DNA of 64,000 bases from Hedera helix (lineage: Eukaryota > Streptophyta > Magnoliopsida > Apiales > Araliaceae). Shown here in pieces: positions 22,506 through 33,535 of the stretch. The position numbers and the translations under genes are program-made. Every line of letters starts with the position of its first letter. Position 1 is the first letter of the stretch. Under the pieces are notes generated by a model that was given only the letters and a program-made list of their open reading frames with translations, did no database searches and was not told the origin of the DNA. The DNA lies in NCBI GenBank assembly GCA_947179155.2, contig OX359275.1, positions 7,381,501 to 7,445,500 of the forward strand, given 5' to 3'.

Positions 22506-25331
22506 TCATTGCGGGTCGGCGAGAATGATAGAAACTTTTTGTCGATCCACCTCACCCCCCATGTATTGCTTAAGACGTTGGCCGTTAACCTTGAATGTGT
22601 TCAACGTCGTGGTATCTTCCAATTCAACCGTACCGTGCGGGAATACATTTTTGACAGTGAAGGGACCCGACCATTTGGATTTCAACTTTCCCGGGAAGAG
22701 TCTTAACTGGGAATTATATAGAAGCACTTTCTGGCCAATGTCGAACTTCCTCTCCACAATTTTATGATCATGCCATCGTTTGGTCTTTTCCTTATAATTT
22801 TTCGCGTTCTCATACGCTTGGAGGCGGAATTCATCCATTTCGTTCAATTGAAGCATCATTTTCTCACCGGCCGCATGTAAATCAAAATTGAGCTTTTTCC
22901 TAGACCAATCCTTCCTGTTGGGATTCACAGTCTTTTCCAAAATCCGTTTTATTTCTCTGTTAGAGACTTCTGCTTGCCCACTGGTTTGCGGATGATAGGC
23001 CGTAGAAATTTTATGGGTGACCCCATATTTAGCAAGGAGGGCAGCGAAATACTTGTTGCAAAAATGTGAACCTCCATCACTGATAATAGCCCGTGGAGTG
23101 CCAAAGCGCGAAAAGATGTTTTTACGCAAGAAGTTCAGAACGACTTTGGAATCATTGGTCGGCAGAGCAACAGCTTCAACCCATTTTGATACATAGTCCA
23201 CAGCGACTAGTATGTATTGGTTGTTATAAGATGACGGGAATGGTCCCATGAAGTCTATGCCCCAGACGTCAAAAATTTCAATTTCTTGAATGCTATTCAG
23301 GGGCATTTCATGTCTCTTAGAAATGTTACCTGTTCTTTGGCACTTGTCGCATCTTGATACAAATGAATGAGCGTCTTTAAACAAAGATGGCCAATAGAAC
23401 CCAGATTGTAAGCCCTTTGCCGCTGTTCTCACCCCACCGAAATGTCCTCCATAATCAGATGAATGACAGTGATGAAGAATATCACTCATTTCTTCTTGAG
23501 GCACACACCTCCTCAATAATTGATCTGCACATTGCTTGAACAGGAAAGGATCATCCCATACAAAGAATCGGACATCACTTAAGAACTTTTTCCGTTGTTG
23601 ATAGCTTAAATCTGGGGGAGTCACATTACTCACAATGAAGTTCGCGAAATCCGCATACCGAGGTAATTCGCTGTGCATAGCAAACAACTGCTCATCCGAA
23701 AAATGCTCATTAATCACCCTGTCATCCTTCCTTTCATGCTCCGGATTCTCTAATCTAGAAAGATGATCCGCCACTTGGTTCTCTGAACCCTTCTTGTCTC
23801 GAATTTCCAAATCAAACTCTTGGAGAAGAAGAATCCATCTTATAAGTCGGGGCTTTGCATCTTTCTTGGAAATCAGATATCTTATAGCCGCGTGATCAGT
23901 ATACACCACAACTTTTGTTCCAACGAGATATGACCTAAATTTGTCAAAAGCGTATACAACCGCTAATAGCTCTTTCTCGGTGGTGGTGTAGTTAAGCTGA
24001 GCATCTGTTAAGGTCTTGCTGGCATAGTAGATGGCATGAAAGATCTTTTCCTTGCGCTGACCCAACACTGCCCCAACTGCAAAATCACTCGCATCGCACA
24101 TCAATTCGAAGGGTACAGAGCAATCCGGTGCTACAATTACGGGTGCAGATGTTAGCTTTATTTTCAATAGCTCAAAGGCCTGTAAGCAGTCTTCATCGAA
24201 TTTGAATTGGACCTCCTTTTCTAATAGGCTACACAAAGGCTTGGAGATCTTGGAGAAGTCCTTGATAAAGCGTCTATAAAAGCCCGCATGACCTAAAAAA
24301 CTACGCACCCCCTTAACAGTTGTAGGCGGTGACAATTTCTCAATTGTCTCCAGCTTTGCCTTGTCAGCCTCCAACCCTTTTTCTGAGACTTTGTGCCCAA
24401 GGATAATTCCTTCCTGTACCATGAAATGGCATTTTTCCCAGTTTAGAATTAGATTCGTCTCTACACAGCGTTTCAGCACAAGAATCAAATTCTCTAGGCA
24501 CAGCTCAAAAGAGTCCCCGAATACAGAGAAATCGTCCATGAAGACTTCCACATTATGCTCCACCATGCCAGAAAAGATGGTCATCATGCACCTTTGAAAT
24601 GTTGTCGGTGCATTGCAAAGTCCAAACGACATTCGTTTGAATGTAAACGTCCCGTAGGGGCAGGTGAATGTTGTCTTTTCCTGGTCCTCAGGTGCAATAG
24701 CTATCTGATTATAACCCGAGTAGCCATCCAGGAGACAGTAGTACTCGTGACCCGCCAGCCTGTCCAACATTTGGTCAATGAATGGCAATGGAAAGTGATC
24801 TTTTCTTGTAGCTTTGTTTAGCTTTCTGTAGTCCATGCACACCCTCCAACCAGTCACTGTCCTTGTTGCTATTAACTCATTCTGCTCATTCCTGACGACT
24901 GTCATCCTTCCTTTCTTGGGCACACACTGGACAGGACTCACCCATGCACTGTTGGAGATAGGATATATGATCCCAGCATCTAGCAATTTCAGAATCTCCT
25001 TCTTAACAACCTCTTTCATGATAGGGTTGAGCCTTCTCTAATGTTCCACAGTCGGCTTGTTGTCCTCCTCCATCAGAATCTTGTGCATACAGAAGGATGG
25101 ACTAATGCCTTTGATGTCTGATATAGTCCACCCTAAAGCCGTTTTATACTTCCTCAGCACACTTAAAAGTTTACTCTCCTGCTCCTTGTTTAAAGGTGCA
25201 GATATTACAACAGGATAAGTAGATTCTTTTTCCAGAAATGCATACCTCAAATGATTTGGCAATGGTTTGAGCTCCAATATTGGTGCTTCCTCTTTAGATA
25301 AACTTGAAATAGACGTTCCTGGTTGTTCCAA
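22506..25331 (-). pseudogene. pol: Athila-type pol: RT, RNase H, integrase
   Basis: The reverse transcriptase would copy element RNA, RNase H would remove the RNA strand, and integrase would insert the DNA. A leading segment (25331-25038) ends in a TAG. The same frame resumes and gives an 837-codon ORF from 25019. RT shows LLDGYSGYNQI, SFGLCNAPTTFQ and the catalytic FMDD (24542-24531, about residues 160-163). RNase H shows CDAS and YTDHAAIRYL. Integrase has a zinc-binding region (HHCHSSDYGGH..CDKCQ) and the DDE residues in GIDFMG, IISDGG and the glutamate of GQAEVS. After this glutamate, DWS runs straight into RKKLNFD near 22900. The family normally has roughly 45 more residues there, so an in-frame deletion is likely. 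The Athila assignment rests on the RT and integrase wording. Confidence 0.9.
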
Positions 25332-25361
25332 AGCTTCATAGTGCAGTTTGAATTTGGCAAA

Positions 25362-25931
25362 TCAAGGAGACGAATCCAAATATTTCATACATTCTGTATG
25401 AGTAGGATCTTCTGCAGTCATGGTTCCAATGATTGACGCCTCCAACGGATCAGAAACACAAGTTTTCATGAAAACTTCCTGGACAAACCTGTCAACCACA
25501 TCGACTCTAAAGCACTCTTCGGAATCACTTGGAAACTTCATAGATTTGAAGACATTGAATTTTATTTCTTGATCTTGAACCCTCATAGTGAGCTCTCCCT
25601 TCTGAACATCGATAATAGTTATCCCCGTGGCTAGAAATGGACGCCCTAATATAATAGGGACTTCCCTGTCCTCCTCAAAGTCCAGAACTATAAAGTCAGC
25701 TGGAAAGATAAACTTGTCAACCTTTACCAGCACGTCTTCCACGATTCCTTTCGGGTATGTCAGAGATCTATCAGCAAGTGGTAGAGTAACACTGGCAGGC
25801 TTTGCTTCGTTCAACCCCAACTTCCTATAGATAGACAAGGGCATCAGATTGATGCTTGCTCCAAGATCACATAAAGCTTTTCCAGTGAATTCACTTCCAA
25901 TGGAGCACGGAATATTGAAACTTCCCGGATC
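25362..25931 (-). pseudogene. pol: Athila-type aspartic protease region
   Basis: Retropepsin-like protease that would cleave the polyprotein. The active-site region reads ALCDLGASINLMPLS (just upstream of and across 25844), and the later fold part reads VPIILGRPFLAT. The frame is open from 25929 except for stops at each end: TAG at 25934-25932 separates it from the gag tail, and TGA at 25364-25362 separates it from the RT leader. Both look like single-base changes, since the protein match continues on each side in the same frame. The DLGAS form of the motif, with L between D and G, is usual for this lineage. Confidence 0.8.
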
Positions 25932-27778
25932 CTATAGCTTGGGAGGAAGCTTATTTTGAAGAATTGCACTACATTCCTCTGTTAGAGCAACCGTCTCATA
26001 ATCACCAAGCTTCCTCTTCTTGGACAGTATATCCTTCATGAATTTCATATAGCTCGGCATTTGCTCCAAAGCTTCAGCAAATGGAATGTTGATGTGAAGC
26101 TTTTTCAATACCTCCAAGAATTTTGAAAACTGTTTATCCAGTTTCTGCTTTTGCTGCCTTAGAGGAAATGGCATGGGTTGAACTCTTGGAAGGGTTTTGT
26201 TGACTATGGAACTTGGCTCTTGGACTTCTTCCACAATTTCAGGAGTTCCAACTGTTGTGTTTTCTGTCTCAACAACCACTTCCTCTTCCGTTAGACTTGG
26301 TGGCGCAGTAGTAGTTTCTCTAGTGGTATTCATTAAGGGTCTACCACTGCGCAGTGTGACTGCTTTACATTGCTCCTTGCCATCCCTCTTTGGATTGACC
26401 TCAGTGTCACTAGGCAAAGTTCCTTGCGGACGATTGTTCATAGCATTAGCAAGTTGCCCCACTTGGGTTGCAAGGTTCCTTATAGCAATATCTTGGTTGT
26501 TGCTCCTTGTCTCATTCTGTGAAATGTATCTAGTCAGAAGTTCCTCCAAGTTAGCTTTCTTTTTCGTAGGAGGAGGAGGAGGAGCTTGTTGATGTTGTTG
26601 AGGTGGTTGTTGTTGTTGTTGAGTTGGTTGTAGCTGCTATGGTTGTTGCTGCTGTGGATTGTAATTTTGATATCCTAACGGATATGGCTGTCTCGAAGAT
26701 GAAGATTGTCCTTGATTATCGTTATTGCTCCACGAGAAATTAGGATGATTCCTCACTCCAGGATAATAATGTGACGGCACATTAGTGTTTTGCTGCCGAT
26801 TGTAATTACTGACATACTGCACTGATTCTGCCTTGATGGCACATTGCTCACTAGGATGTTCTCCAGCACATATGTCACATATCACTGCTACACTCTGCAC
26901 AGGTTTTGTTCCCATATTGTCAATTTTTCGAGCAAGCGCTGCCACTTGTGCAGATAAAGAAGTAACTGCGTCCACTTCATGCATTCCCGCTACCTTCCTT
27001 GGAGTGAACCTTTCAGCAGGCCACTGATAGTTATTTGCTGTCATGATTTCCAACAGTTCAAGCGCTTCATCATAACTTTTTCCCATTAAGGCTCCGCCAG
27101 CTGCAGCATCCACACTTTGTCTGAATTAGATAAACCGTTATAGAATGTCTGGACTTGTAACCATTTAGGAATACCATGGTGGGGGCATCTTCTGAGAAGA
27201 TCCTTAAAACGCTCCCACGTTTCATAGAGAGGCTCCGCATCTTGTTGGCTAAAGGCTGTGATGTCATTTCGCATTCTTGCTATTCTGGCAGGCGAAAAGA
27301 ATTTAGCCAAGAATTTCTGAGCTAGATCAGCCCAGGTGCTAATGGAGCCTGCTGGTAGAGAATGCAACCAACTCTTTGCCTTATCATGCAACGTGAAAGG
27401 GAACAAACAGAGTCTGAGAGCGTCTTCAGAAACCCCTTGATATCTGAACGTGTCACAGATTTCTAGAAATTTGACCAGATGATCATTCGGGTCCTCATTA
27501 GGCAACCCACCGAACTGCACATGATTTTGAATCATTTGGAAAGTGCCCAGCCTGATCTCAAAGTTAGCAGCAACAATGGCTGGCCTATTGATGCTTGTAT
27601 AAATATCGGTAACTTGCGGCATAGCATATTCCCGCAAAGTTTTATAATCTTCTTCTGCCATTGTATCTTGATGGTGAATAACTTGACCCCTCTTCTCTTT
27701 TCTCAATACACGCAAAGTTCTTTCAATCTCAGGATCGAAAAGTACGAGATTAGGATCTTGAAAAGGAAGCATGCACAA
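25932..27778 (-). pseudogene. gag: Athila-type gag
   Basis: Structural particle protein that would bind element RNA. N-terminal part (27778-27086): a long gag domain with NDHLVKFLEICDTF, WLHSLPAGSI and the ETWERFKDLLRRCPHHG motif seen in plant Athila/Tat gag. The frame shifts near 27110 and continues from 27113 to 26637 with a single zinc knuckle, CDICAGEHPSEQC (C-x2-C-x3-H-x4-C), and a Q-rich tail. A TAG at 26639-26637 interrupts it. The same frame then runs on through a glutamine/proline-rich stretch into 26549-25932 (LATQVGQLANAM, then ..AEALEQMPSYMKFMKDILS). At least one frameshift and two stops, so not functional as read. Confidence 0.85.
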
Positions 27779-27901
27779 TCAAGAGTACTTGGAAGAAAAC
27801 AAAAATAAAAATACAAATAAACCAAATTAGACAAATGTAACAGTTTAAACGAAGATTATATTGATAAAGCTTAATAATGCAGAGAAATTAGATAAATAAC
27901 T

Positions 27902-27918
27902 CCTCAGCAACGGCGCCA
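27902..27918 (-). promoter_or_regulatory. Primer binding site, tRNA-Asp type
   Basis: On the - strand TGGCGCCGTTGCTGAGG begins six bases after the end of the LTR. It complements the 3' end of plant tRNA-Asp (..CAACGGCGCCA) for the first eleven bases, then shows differences, so the site has decayed. tRNA-Asp priming fits the Athila assignment. Confidence 0.8.
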
Positions 27919-27924
27919 AAAACT

Positions 27925-29167
27925 TGTTGAGCGGAATCGGCACCTATAAAAAACACGCGATTCCGAATTCGTTTGAATGAATGCAACGCGCAAGTATACG
28001 CGGTCAACAAGTAATATAATGTAAATAAGTTATCGATCCCACGAGGAGTTATACTAACGTTATCTGCATAGCAAACTTAATGCAATCTAATCCGATTTAA
28101 ACCATGATTAAGATGGTGAGTTTTTGTTAACACAATAACCTAAAATAATAAAAACGTAGCAACAAAGATTCTATTAAAACAAGCTAAGATCACAACTTCA
28201 CTCACTACCTCATTTAACCCTCACACCCCTCTTCTCAATGCTAAGATCGCTCGAATGATAACCAGAGAAAATAAGCAACCAATAACTTCTTTCGATAGTT
28301 AAATGATTCACACCCTACTAATTAGTTCACTGTATTCCTATGTGACCTAACTTAGCAAGATGGCGATAAAAGCACTTCTCAACAAGGTTACACAAGGCAC
28401 ACCGGTATATTCCTATCGGAGATACAAATTAGGCAGTCATCCGAAGATAAAACAACCTACAAGTGCTATCATGCTTTAGGTCGAGTTATTTAATCCATTT
28501 TTCAATATCATAAACAACCACACAATACATACAAAGTACATAATCCATACATGAAGAACAAAGCATGATAATCATTCATTAGCAATCCATTCACATCAAA
28601 AAGAGGGATATTCCATTAAAATCTAGTAGTGAGATCCATTGTGATCCTAGAAATGAAGTTAGTTCATAGCTAAATGACTAACAATCATTAACAAGTTGTT
28701 CATTAGACTTAAACTACACAACATGAAGATGAATCAAATGAATGGAACTCCTTGTACACAAGTCTCAAGCACTAAAACTCCCTTCAACATGTAGCAATCC
28801 AAGCTTGATGAACTTCTTGTTCTTGAGCTTAACACCAATCCAAGTAGCTTTGAAGGCTGGAAGAAATGAAGAAAAAGAGCTCTCAAGCGTAAAAATCAGA
28901 TCCTTTAGGTCAAGCCACCTTCTCACTTAAGTAGGAAAATCCCGTCAGAAAACAGCATGGTCGACCGCTGAGGCGGTAGAATCCACTGCTGCGGCGGTGG
29001 TCTTTTGTGAAAGTTACGGTTTTGCCCTTTTAGCTCAAAAACCCTACAAAACACCGACGAGACGTTAGGAACCATAAAATTCATAAATAAAAGCAATAAA
29101 AACTCTCAAAAACTCACAAAACATTAAGCTATACGTACTAATTCGTAGGTATAAAACCCGCTCATCA
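27925..29167 (-). mobile_element. 5' LTR of the Athila-type element (1.24 kb)
   Basis: On the - strand it starts TGATGAGCGGGTTTTATACC and ends CCGCTCAACA, so the ends are inverted copies (TGATGAGCGG and TGTTGAGCGG). The tatacttgcgcgttgc stretch before the end is shared with the solo LTR at 14321-15856 and with 49704-50698. A GC-rich pair of quasi-palindromes lies at 28960-29005. The ORF at 28742-28930 is fortuitous. Confidence 0.85.
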
Positions 29168-29672
29168 CTCACCCCGGCGCAGTGCTGCAAAAATTTTTTA
29201 AAAAAAACTTTCCAATTTTCATGCTATTTTTTGCCCATTTTTACAAAACTTGATCTTAACACATGATTTAGCACATATAACATGTATATGACTTGCATAG
29301 ACCTTCAAAAACATTAAAAGTTTTCATTTTTGGTGCCGATAAACGTTTTTAAACGTTTAAAATTCACTTTTATCGCCATAAACACTAAATGACTACCAAA
29401 TCGACACTGACACATGTATTTACATAAAACTTAGTTATTTAACTTCATTTTACCTTCAATTGCACAAAATGGACAAAAATCATCCTTTGGTAGAATTTTG
29501 TCAACTTAACAAAATTCACCCTCAAACTCCTACTTCAATTCTTGAACTCTATACATCATATACATTAACACAAACTTATTTGCTCACTTAGCATGATCAC
29601 ATAACATCTATATGCATCTTCTAAAGCATGTTAAAGATTATTATTTGGTTTACAAGTAAAATATAGCCTAAT
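29168..29672 (-). mobile_element. G LTR, inner piece (same family as the E 5' LTR)
   Basis: The reverse complement matches about 54762-55290 (for example attagaaggtgcatatagaa-type text and gttgacaaaatg). It ends in gcagcactgcgccgggg, the GC-rich island of that LTR, where the Athila-type element inserted. Its other piece is 39941-40529. Confidence 0.8.
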
Positions 29673-29849
29673 GTAAATGTAATAGGTATTTCTCCCAATG
29701 AGGTTTCAACTGATAAGACAAGATTTAAGTTTTCAATAGTCAAATTTAAACGTTGAGTACATATAGGTGAGATAAAGGAGTGGATAGAGCCAGTATCTAA
29801 TATGGCATAGACTTCACGAGAATTTATGAATAGCTTACCGGTTATCACC

Positions 29850-30470
29850 TCATTCGGTTTCTTGACTGTTATCGTCAAATTGAATCCCGAATACTTCATT
29901 CGGATCTTCACGTATTTCAACCATGGGAATACCACTGAATAATTTTCTAGCAAACTGTTTCTCGGGTTCATCAACTTCATCAGTAGTAAGGTACCAATGA
30001 TTTCCATTAAAATAGTATCTTCGATAGACTGCAGTTTCCACGATAGTGACTAACTTAACCTGAATTCCTCTAAATTGTAACGCCCAAAAGTATAGAAACA
30101 TCATTTTTAAATAATCTTGAAAATCATAGCTGGAACACCATAAATCCCAAAGACTAATATGAAAAGTCCATATATTCTGATCCTTTGTTATAGAGCATAA
30201 CCAGGTGCTATCACTCTCCCAATTAGTGAGTAAATTAAAGGCAATAATTTCCGCAAGTTCGTTACTTCCTTTAATTGCTTCTAAGAATGGATCTGGAACG
30301 ACTGTAGCAGAGCTTTCACCTTCATCCTTACTGGATAGAACACGCATAATTTTTGCCTTAGGCAAATGATTCAACTCTGAGTTTGTAAGAAGATTATTCG
30401 TCGCCTCTTGTTCTGCAGCTACATTTGTTTCGGTAATTTCATAGTTAACCTCCTGATTTCCAGATGTCAT
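29850..30470 (-). CDS. 206-codon ORF in the gag position, copy 1, unknown function
   Basis: Identical at protein level to 36250-36870. See that entry for the description. This copy lies downstream of the second LTR, so it could still be transcribed from the LTR promoter at 32386-32394. Confidence 0.5.
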   Translation of the reverse strand: MTSGNQEVNYEITETNVAAEQEATNNLLTNSELNHLPKAKIMRVLSSKDEGESSATVVPDPFLEAIKGSNELAEIIAFNLLTNWESDSTWLCSITKDQNIWTFHISLWDLWCSSYDFQDYLKMMFLYFWALQFRGIQVKLVTIVETAVYRRYYFNGNHWYLTTDEVDEPEKQFARKLFSGIPMVEIREDPNEVFGIQFDDNSQETE

Positions 30471-30659
30471 ACTAAACTGTTGTCACAAAATAATTGTTAG
30501 TTCAAACAAATTGACTCATCTCTTCATGTTCCTACATTCAAATCGATTCATTAGATAAAAAAAAAATCTAATTTAGGTAGGACACACTAGTGATTGATTC
30601 TATTCGTCTCTCCCCTCCTAGTTCTAACCCCAAATCTCCATTAAAGACCATATCCCTAA

Positions 30660-30671
30660 GCTCTGATACCA
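30660..30671 (-). promoter_or_regulatory. Primer binding site, tRNA-iMet type (copy 1)
   Basis: On the - strand TGGTATCAGAGC starts two bases after the LTR end (..GGCGTCACA). It complements the 3' end of plant initiator tRNA-Met. Identical to 37060-37071. Confidence 0.9.
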
Positions 30672-31849
30672 ACTGTGACGCCCCCAAATCTGGGCCCACA
30701 CAGCCCAAACTTGAGTCGTCAAAAGACTATAACAAAATTATTACAACAAAGCACAACGTACAACAATACAGTGTATAATAATACACAACTAAGTCTTCAC
30801 TATTATTGCCACACTATTTTACAAAACGTGAAGACTATGATAACTATTCCTCGGACCCTCACTCCATTCCCCGGCTAGACCCTGTTATGTTTTCATCTCC
30901 TGTTGAAAAACAATGGAACAAAAGAAAGGGTGAGCTCAAATAGCCCAGTAAAGAATATCATGACTAAGATAATGACGAATAAATTATCATTAGTCTTCAA
31001 CAGTTGAGTTCTTGATAGAATACAATAGACTACAAGGTTTATATCAAAAACTGCAGTTAAATTCTTAAACAACGTTCAGATCAATAATAGCAGCGGAATG
31101 AGTAATCTATTAGAAGAATAATGCAGACTATAATGTCCACTCGGTTCTCTTTTTAGGAAAAACATCATCAACTTTTATCATCTGAAATATCATTAGTCAA
31201 GATAATACAAATTCACAGTTCCTGATCATAATCATGCACATCAACAGTTCATCTTTGTACTACGGGCCAAAGATATTCAAAATAGCACCAACGGTCATGA
31301 TTATACCAGATTCAGCCTTTGGTCATAATCATACCAAACAACAGTTCATCTTTGCACTACGGGCCAAAGAGAACATTCACCACGTGCCATAAAAGACACC
31401 GAACAGATGTATCGCCTTTAACCTATTATATCGCCTTTAACCTATCATCTGTTCAACAAATATATCACATCTGTGCCCCCGGCCACAGATATTCACAACA
31501 GCTTGATTTTTGGATGATTAGAATGATATAAATGATGAATAGAAGAAATAGGATAACAATAAGTATCGAAAGTTTACTTTGTACAGATTCAAATAATGTC
31601 CAAATTGTCAACATGATGTGGAGTGAAATTTAAAAATGATATTCAAGATCCACAGTTCAGAATAACGGTTACAATTCAATAGAAAGGTTCACGTAAATAG
31701 GAAGGTTCAGTTGAAATAATGAAGTTCAACTATTATGGAACATATAATATTTTCAGGAATTATAGAAGCAATAGTTCCATAATAAATTTCGATTTAGGAG
31801 TATGAAAGAAAATAATATCCCTTACCGTAGCAGGTTTGATTAACAAAAG

Positions 31850-32065
31850 GTGAAGGAAATTAATACAAAGGGTTATTCACCAACAGGCGGCAATCCGCTC
31901 CGTAAGGTTATTCCCACAATTTAATAGAATTTGAGTACAAAGAGTTATTCACCAAACAGGCGGCAATCCGCTCCGTAAGGTTATTCTCAGAGATTAATAA
32001 TGAATGAATACGAAAGGTTATTCACCAACAGGCGGCAATCCGCTCCGTAAGGTTATTCCCACAAT
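31850..32065. repeat. Three-copy ~85-bp repeat in the chromovirus LTR
   Basis: Units contain ttattcacc, caggcggcaatccgctccg and taaggttattc, with variable spacers. Repeated identically at 38250-38465. Confidence 0.85.
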
Positions 32066-32385
32066 TTAATACATGGAAATAAAAGGCACGTCTTATGAGT
32101 AAGGAAGAAACAATATTATTATCGAGAATCAAATAATGATAATCCCTTACCATAGTATGTTTGAATAATGGAAGATGAAAAAGATGGTATCCCTTACCTC
32201 AACACGTGACTGGATATTGATTTAAATGAGGTTGATTAACTTGAACAGTACAAGTATACTTATAGATCTTCACAAATACTCAAGATGACTTAAGCACACT
32301 TAGAGAGAACTTTCACAAGAAGTATTTAGAGAGAGAAAGAAAGAACAAGTAAGGAAGTTTATGAAAAATCCTTAAGTTAAGGCTT

Positions 32386-32394
32386 CTATTTATA
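32386..32394 (-). promoter_or_regulatory. TATA box of the inner chromovirus LTR
   Basis: TATAAATAG in the context GGCTATAAATAGAAGCC on the - strand. Transcription would start about 30 bases further, near 32355, and run toward the 206-codon ORF copy at 30470. Inferred from the motif only. Confidence 0.65.
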
Positions 32395-32479
32395 GCCAAA
32401 AATCTTATCATTCATTTAATCTAAACCATTCATTTAAAGATCATCTTTTAATCTACACCATCCATTTCAAATATTATAT

Positions 32480-32725
32480 TATCTTTAATCTACACCATTC
32501 ATTTCATATCACCTAATAATCACCTAACTTTATATTATAAACAAATCAATTTAATTATTCAACAATAATTCACACTTTAATCTACACCATTCATTTCATA
32601 TCACCTAATAATCACCTAACTTTATATTATAAACAAATCAATTCAATTATTCAACAATAATTCACACTTTAATCTACACCATTCATTTCATATCACCTAA
32701 TAATCACCTAACTTTATATTATAAA
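32480..32725. repeat. Three-copy ~92-bp repeat in the chromovirus LTR
   Basis: Units contain taatctacaccattcattt, catatcacctaataatcacc and tatattataaacaaat. Repeated at 38880-39125. Confidence 0.85.
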
Positions 32726-33535
32726 CAAATAACTTTATCAATTCAATTATTATGACTAATTGTTATAAATACAGTATAGTTAGCTCTTAGATATCAAGTC
32801 AATAAATTAATGAAATACAACTGTTTAAATAACATCATAATAGAGATAACAATAATGTAAAATAAAGCATACGTTACTGTGTAATGACAATTATTGATTC
32901 AATAATGTGAATTACTGTGCATATGTTACTGTGACAATTATTAGGTTCAATAATTTTAAAAACAGTGCAACAACAATTATTGACTCAATGATATAAAATA
33001 CAGTGTAATGACAATTATTAAATCAATAATGCAAAATACTGTGTAACAACAATTATTGAATTGATAATATAAAATATTATGCAGTGACAATTATCGATGA
33101 AATGATGCGTAACAGTTACGGTGTCAATTATCAGACCAAAAATATGAGACACTATGCAATACCGTGTGTTACTGTAGAGTACCGAGTGCTATAGAAAATA
33201 CCAATAACTATCGTATGCTACTATTCTTTTATCACCGGTATTTTAACAGTTCCGTTGACTATTTTTATTTAAAAAAGGTTATTTCTGTCGTTTTCTATAT
33301 CCGACAAATATTCCGATGTGGGGTCCACCAATAATTTGTTATTTCGGCGCCGTCGGACCAAACGAATATTCCCCGACCAAACGAATATTCCCCGACAAAG
33401 CGAATATTGTCCGACAAAATAAAATTTGCACATAACATCCTTAACTTTTAACTTTATCGATTTAACCACTTACTGTTTCAAAAAAATATATATATGAAGA
33501 AAAATTAAATTTTGTATTTTATAAAATTCGGGGTC

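Larger units (their letters stand above)
21421..29167 (-). mobile_element. Athila-type Ty3/gypsy element, 3'-truncated and mutated
   Basis: In - orientation: 5' LTR (29167-27925), six bases, tRNA-Asp-type primer site, gag, protease, RT, RNase H, integrase, then about 1 kb of non-coding DNA with GC-rich repeats, ending where LTR sequence of another family begins (near 21420). No 3' LTR is seen. Its right end lies in the G LTR, with ctcac (29168-29172) as the expected target copy, but no matching copy is found on the left. This fits a deletion that removed the 3' LTR and the rest of G. Coding sequence is interrupted by at least four stops and one frameshift. No envelope-like ORF is complete. 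Confidence 0.85.
29673..30673 (-). mobile_element. Second, truncated copy of the chromovirus interior
   Basis: Same sequence as 36073-37073: primer site (30660-30671), the 206-codon ORF (30470-29850) and the start of the protease frame (30007 onward). It stops at 29673 inside the protease, where the G LTR resumes. The protease ORF called as 30007-29621 therefore ends in foreign sequence. Confidence 0.85.

Noticed and set aside
31850..32065. Three regularly spaced repeats with caggcggcaatccgctccg, resembling a CRISPR array
   Set aside because: Units are inside an LTR, the spacers resemble one another, only three copies exist, and the genome is plant nuclear DNA.
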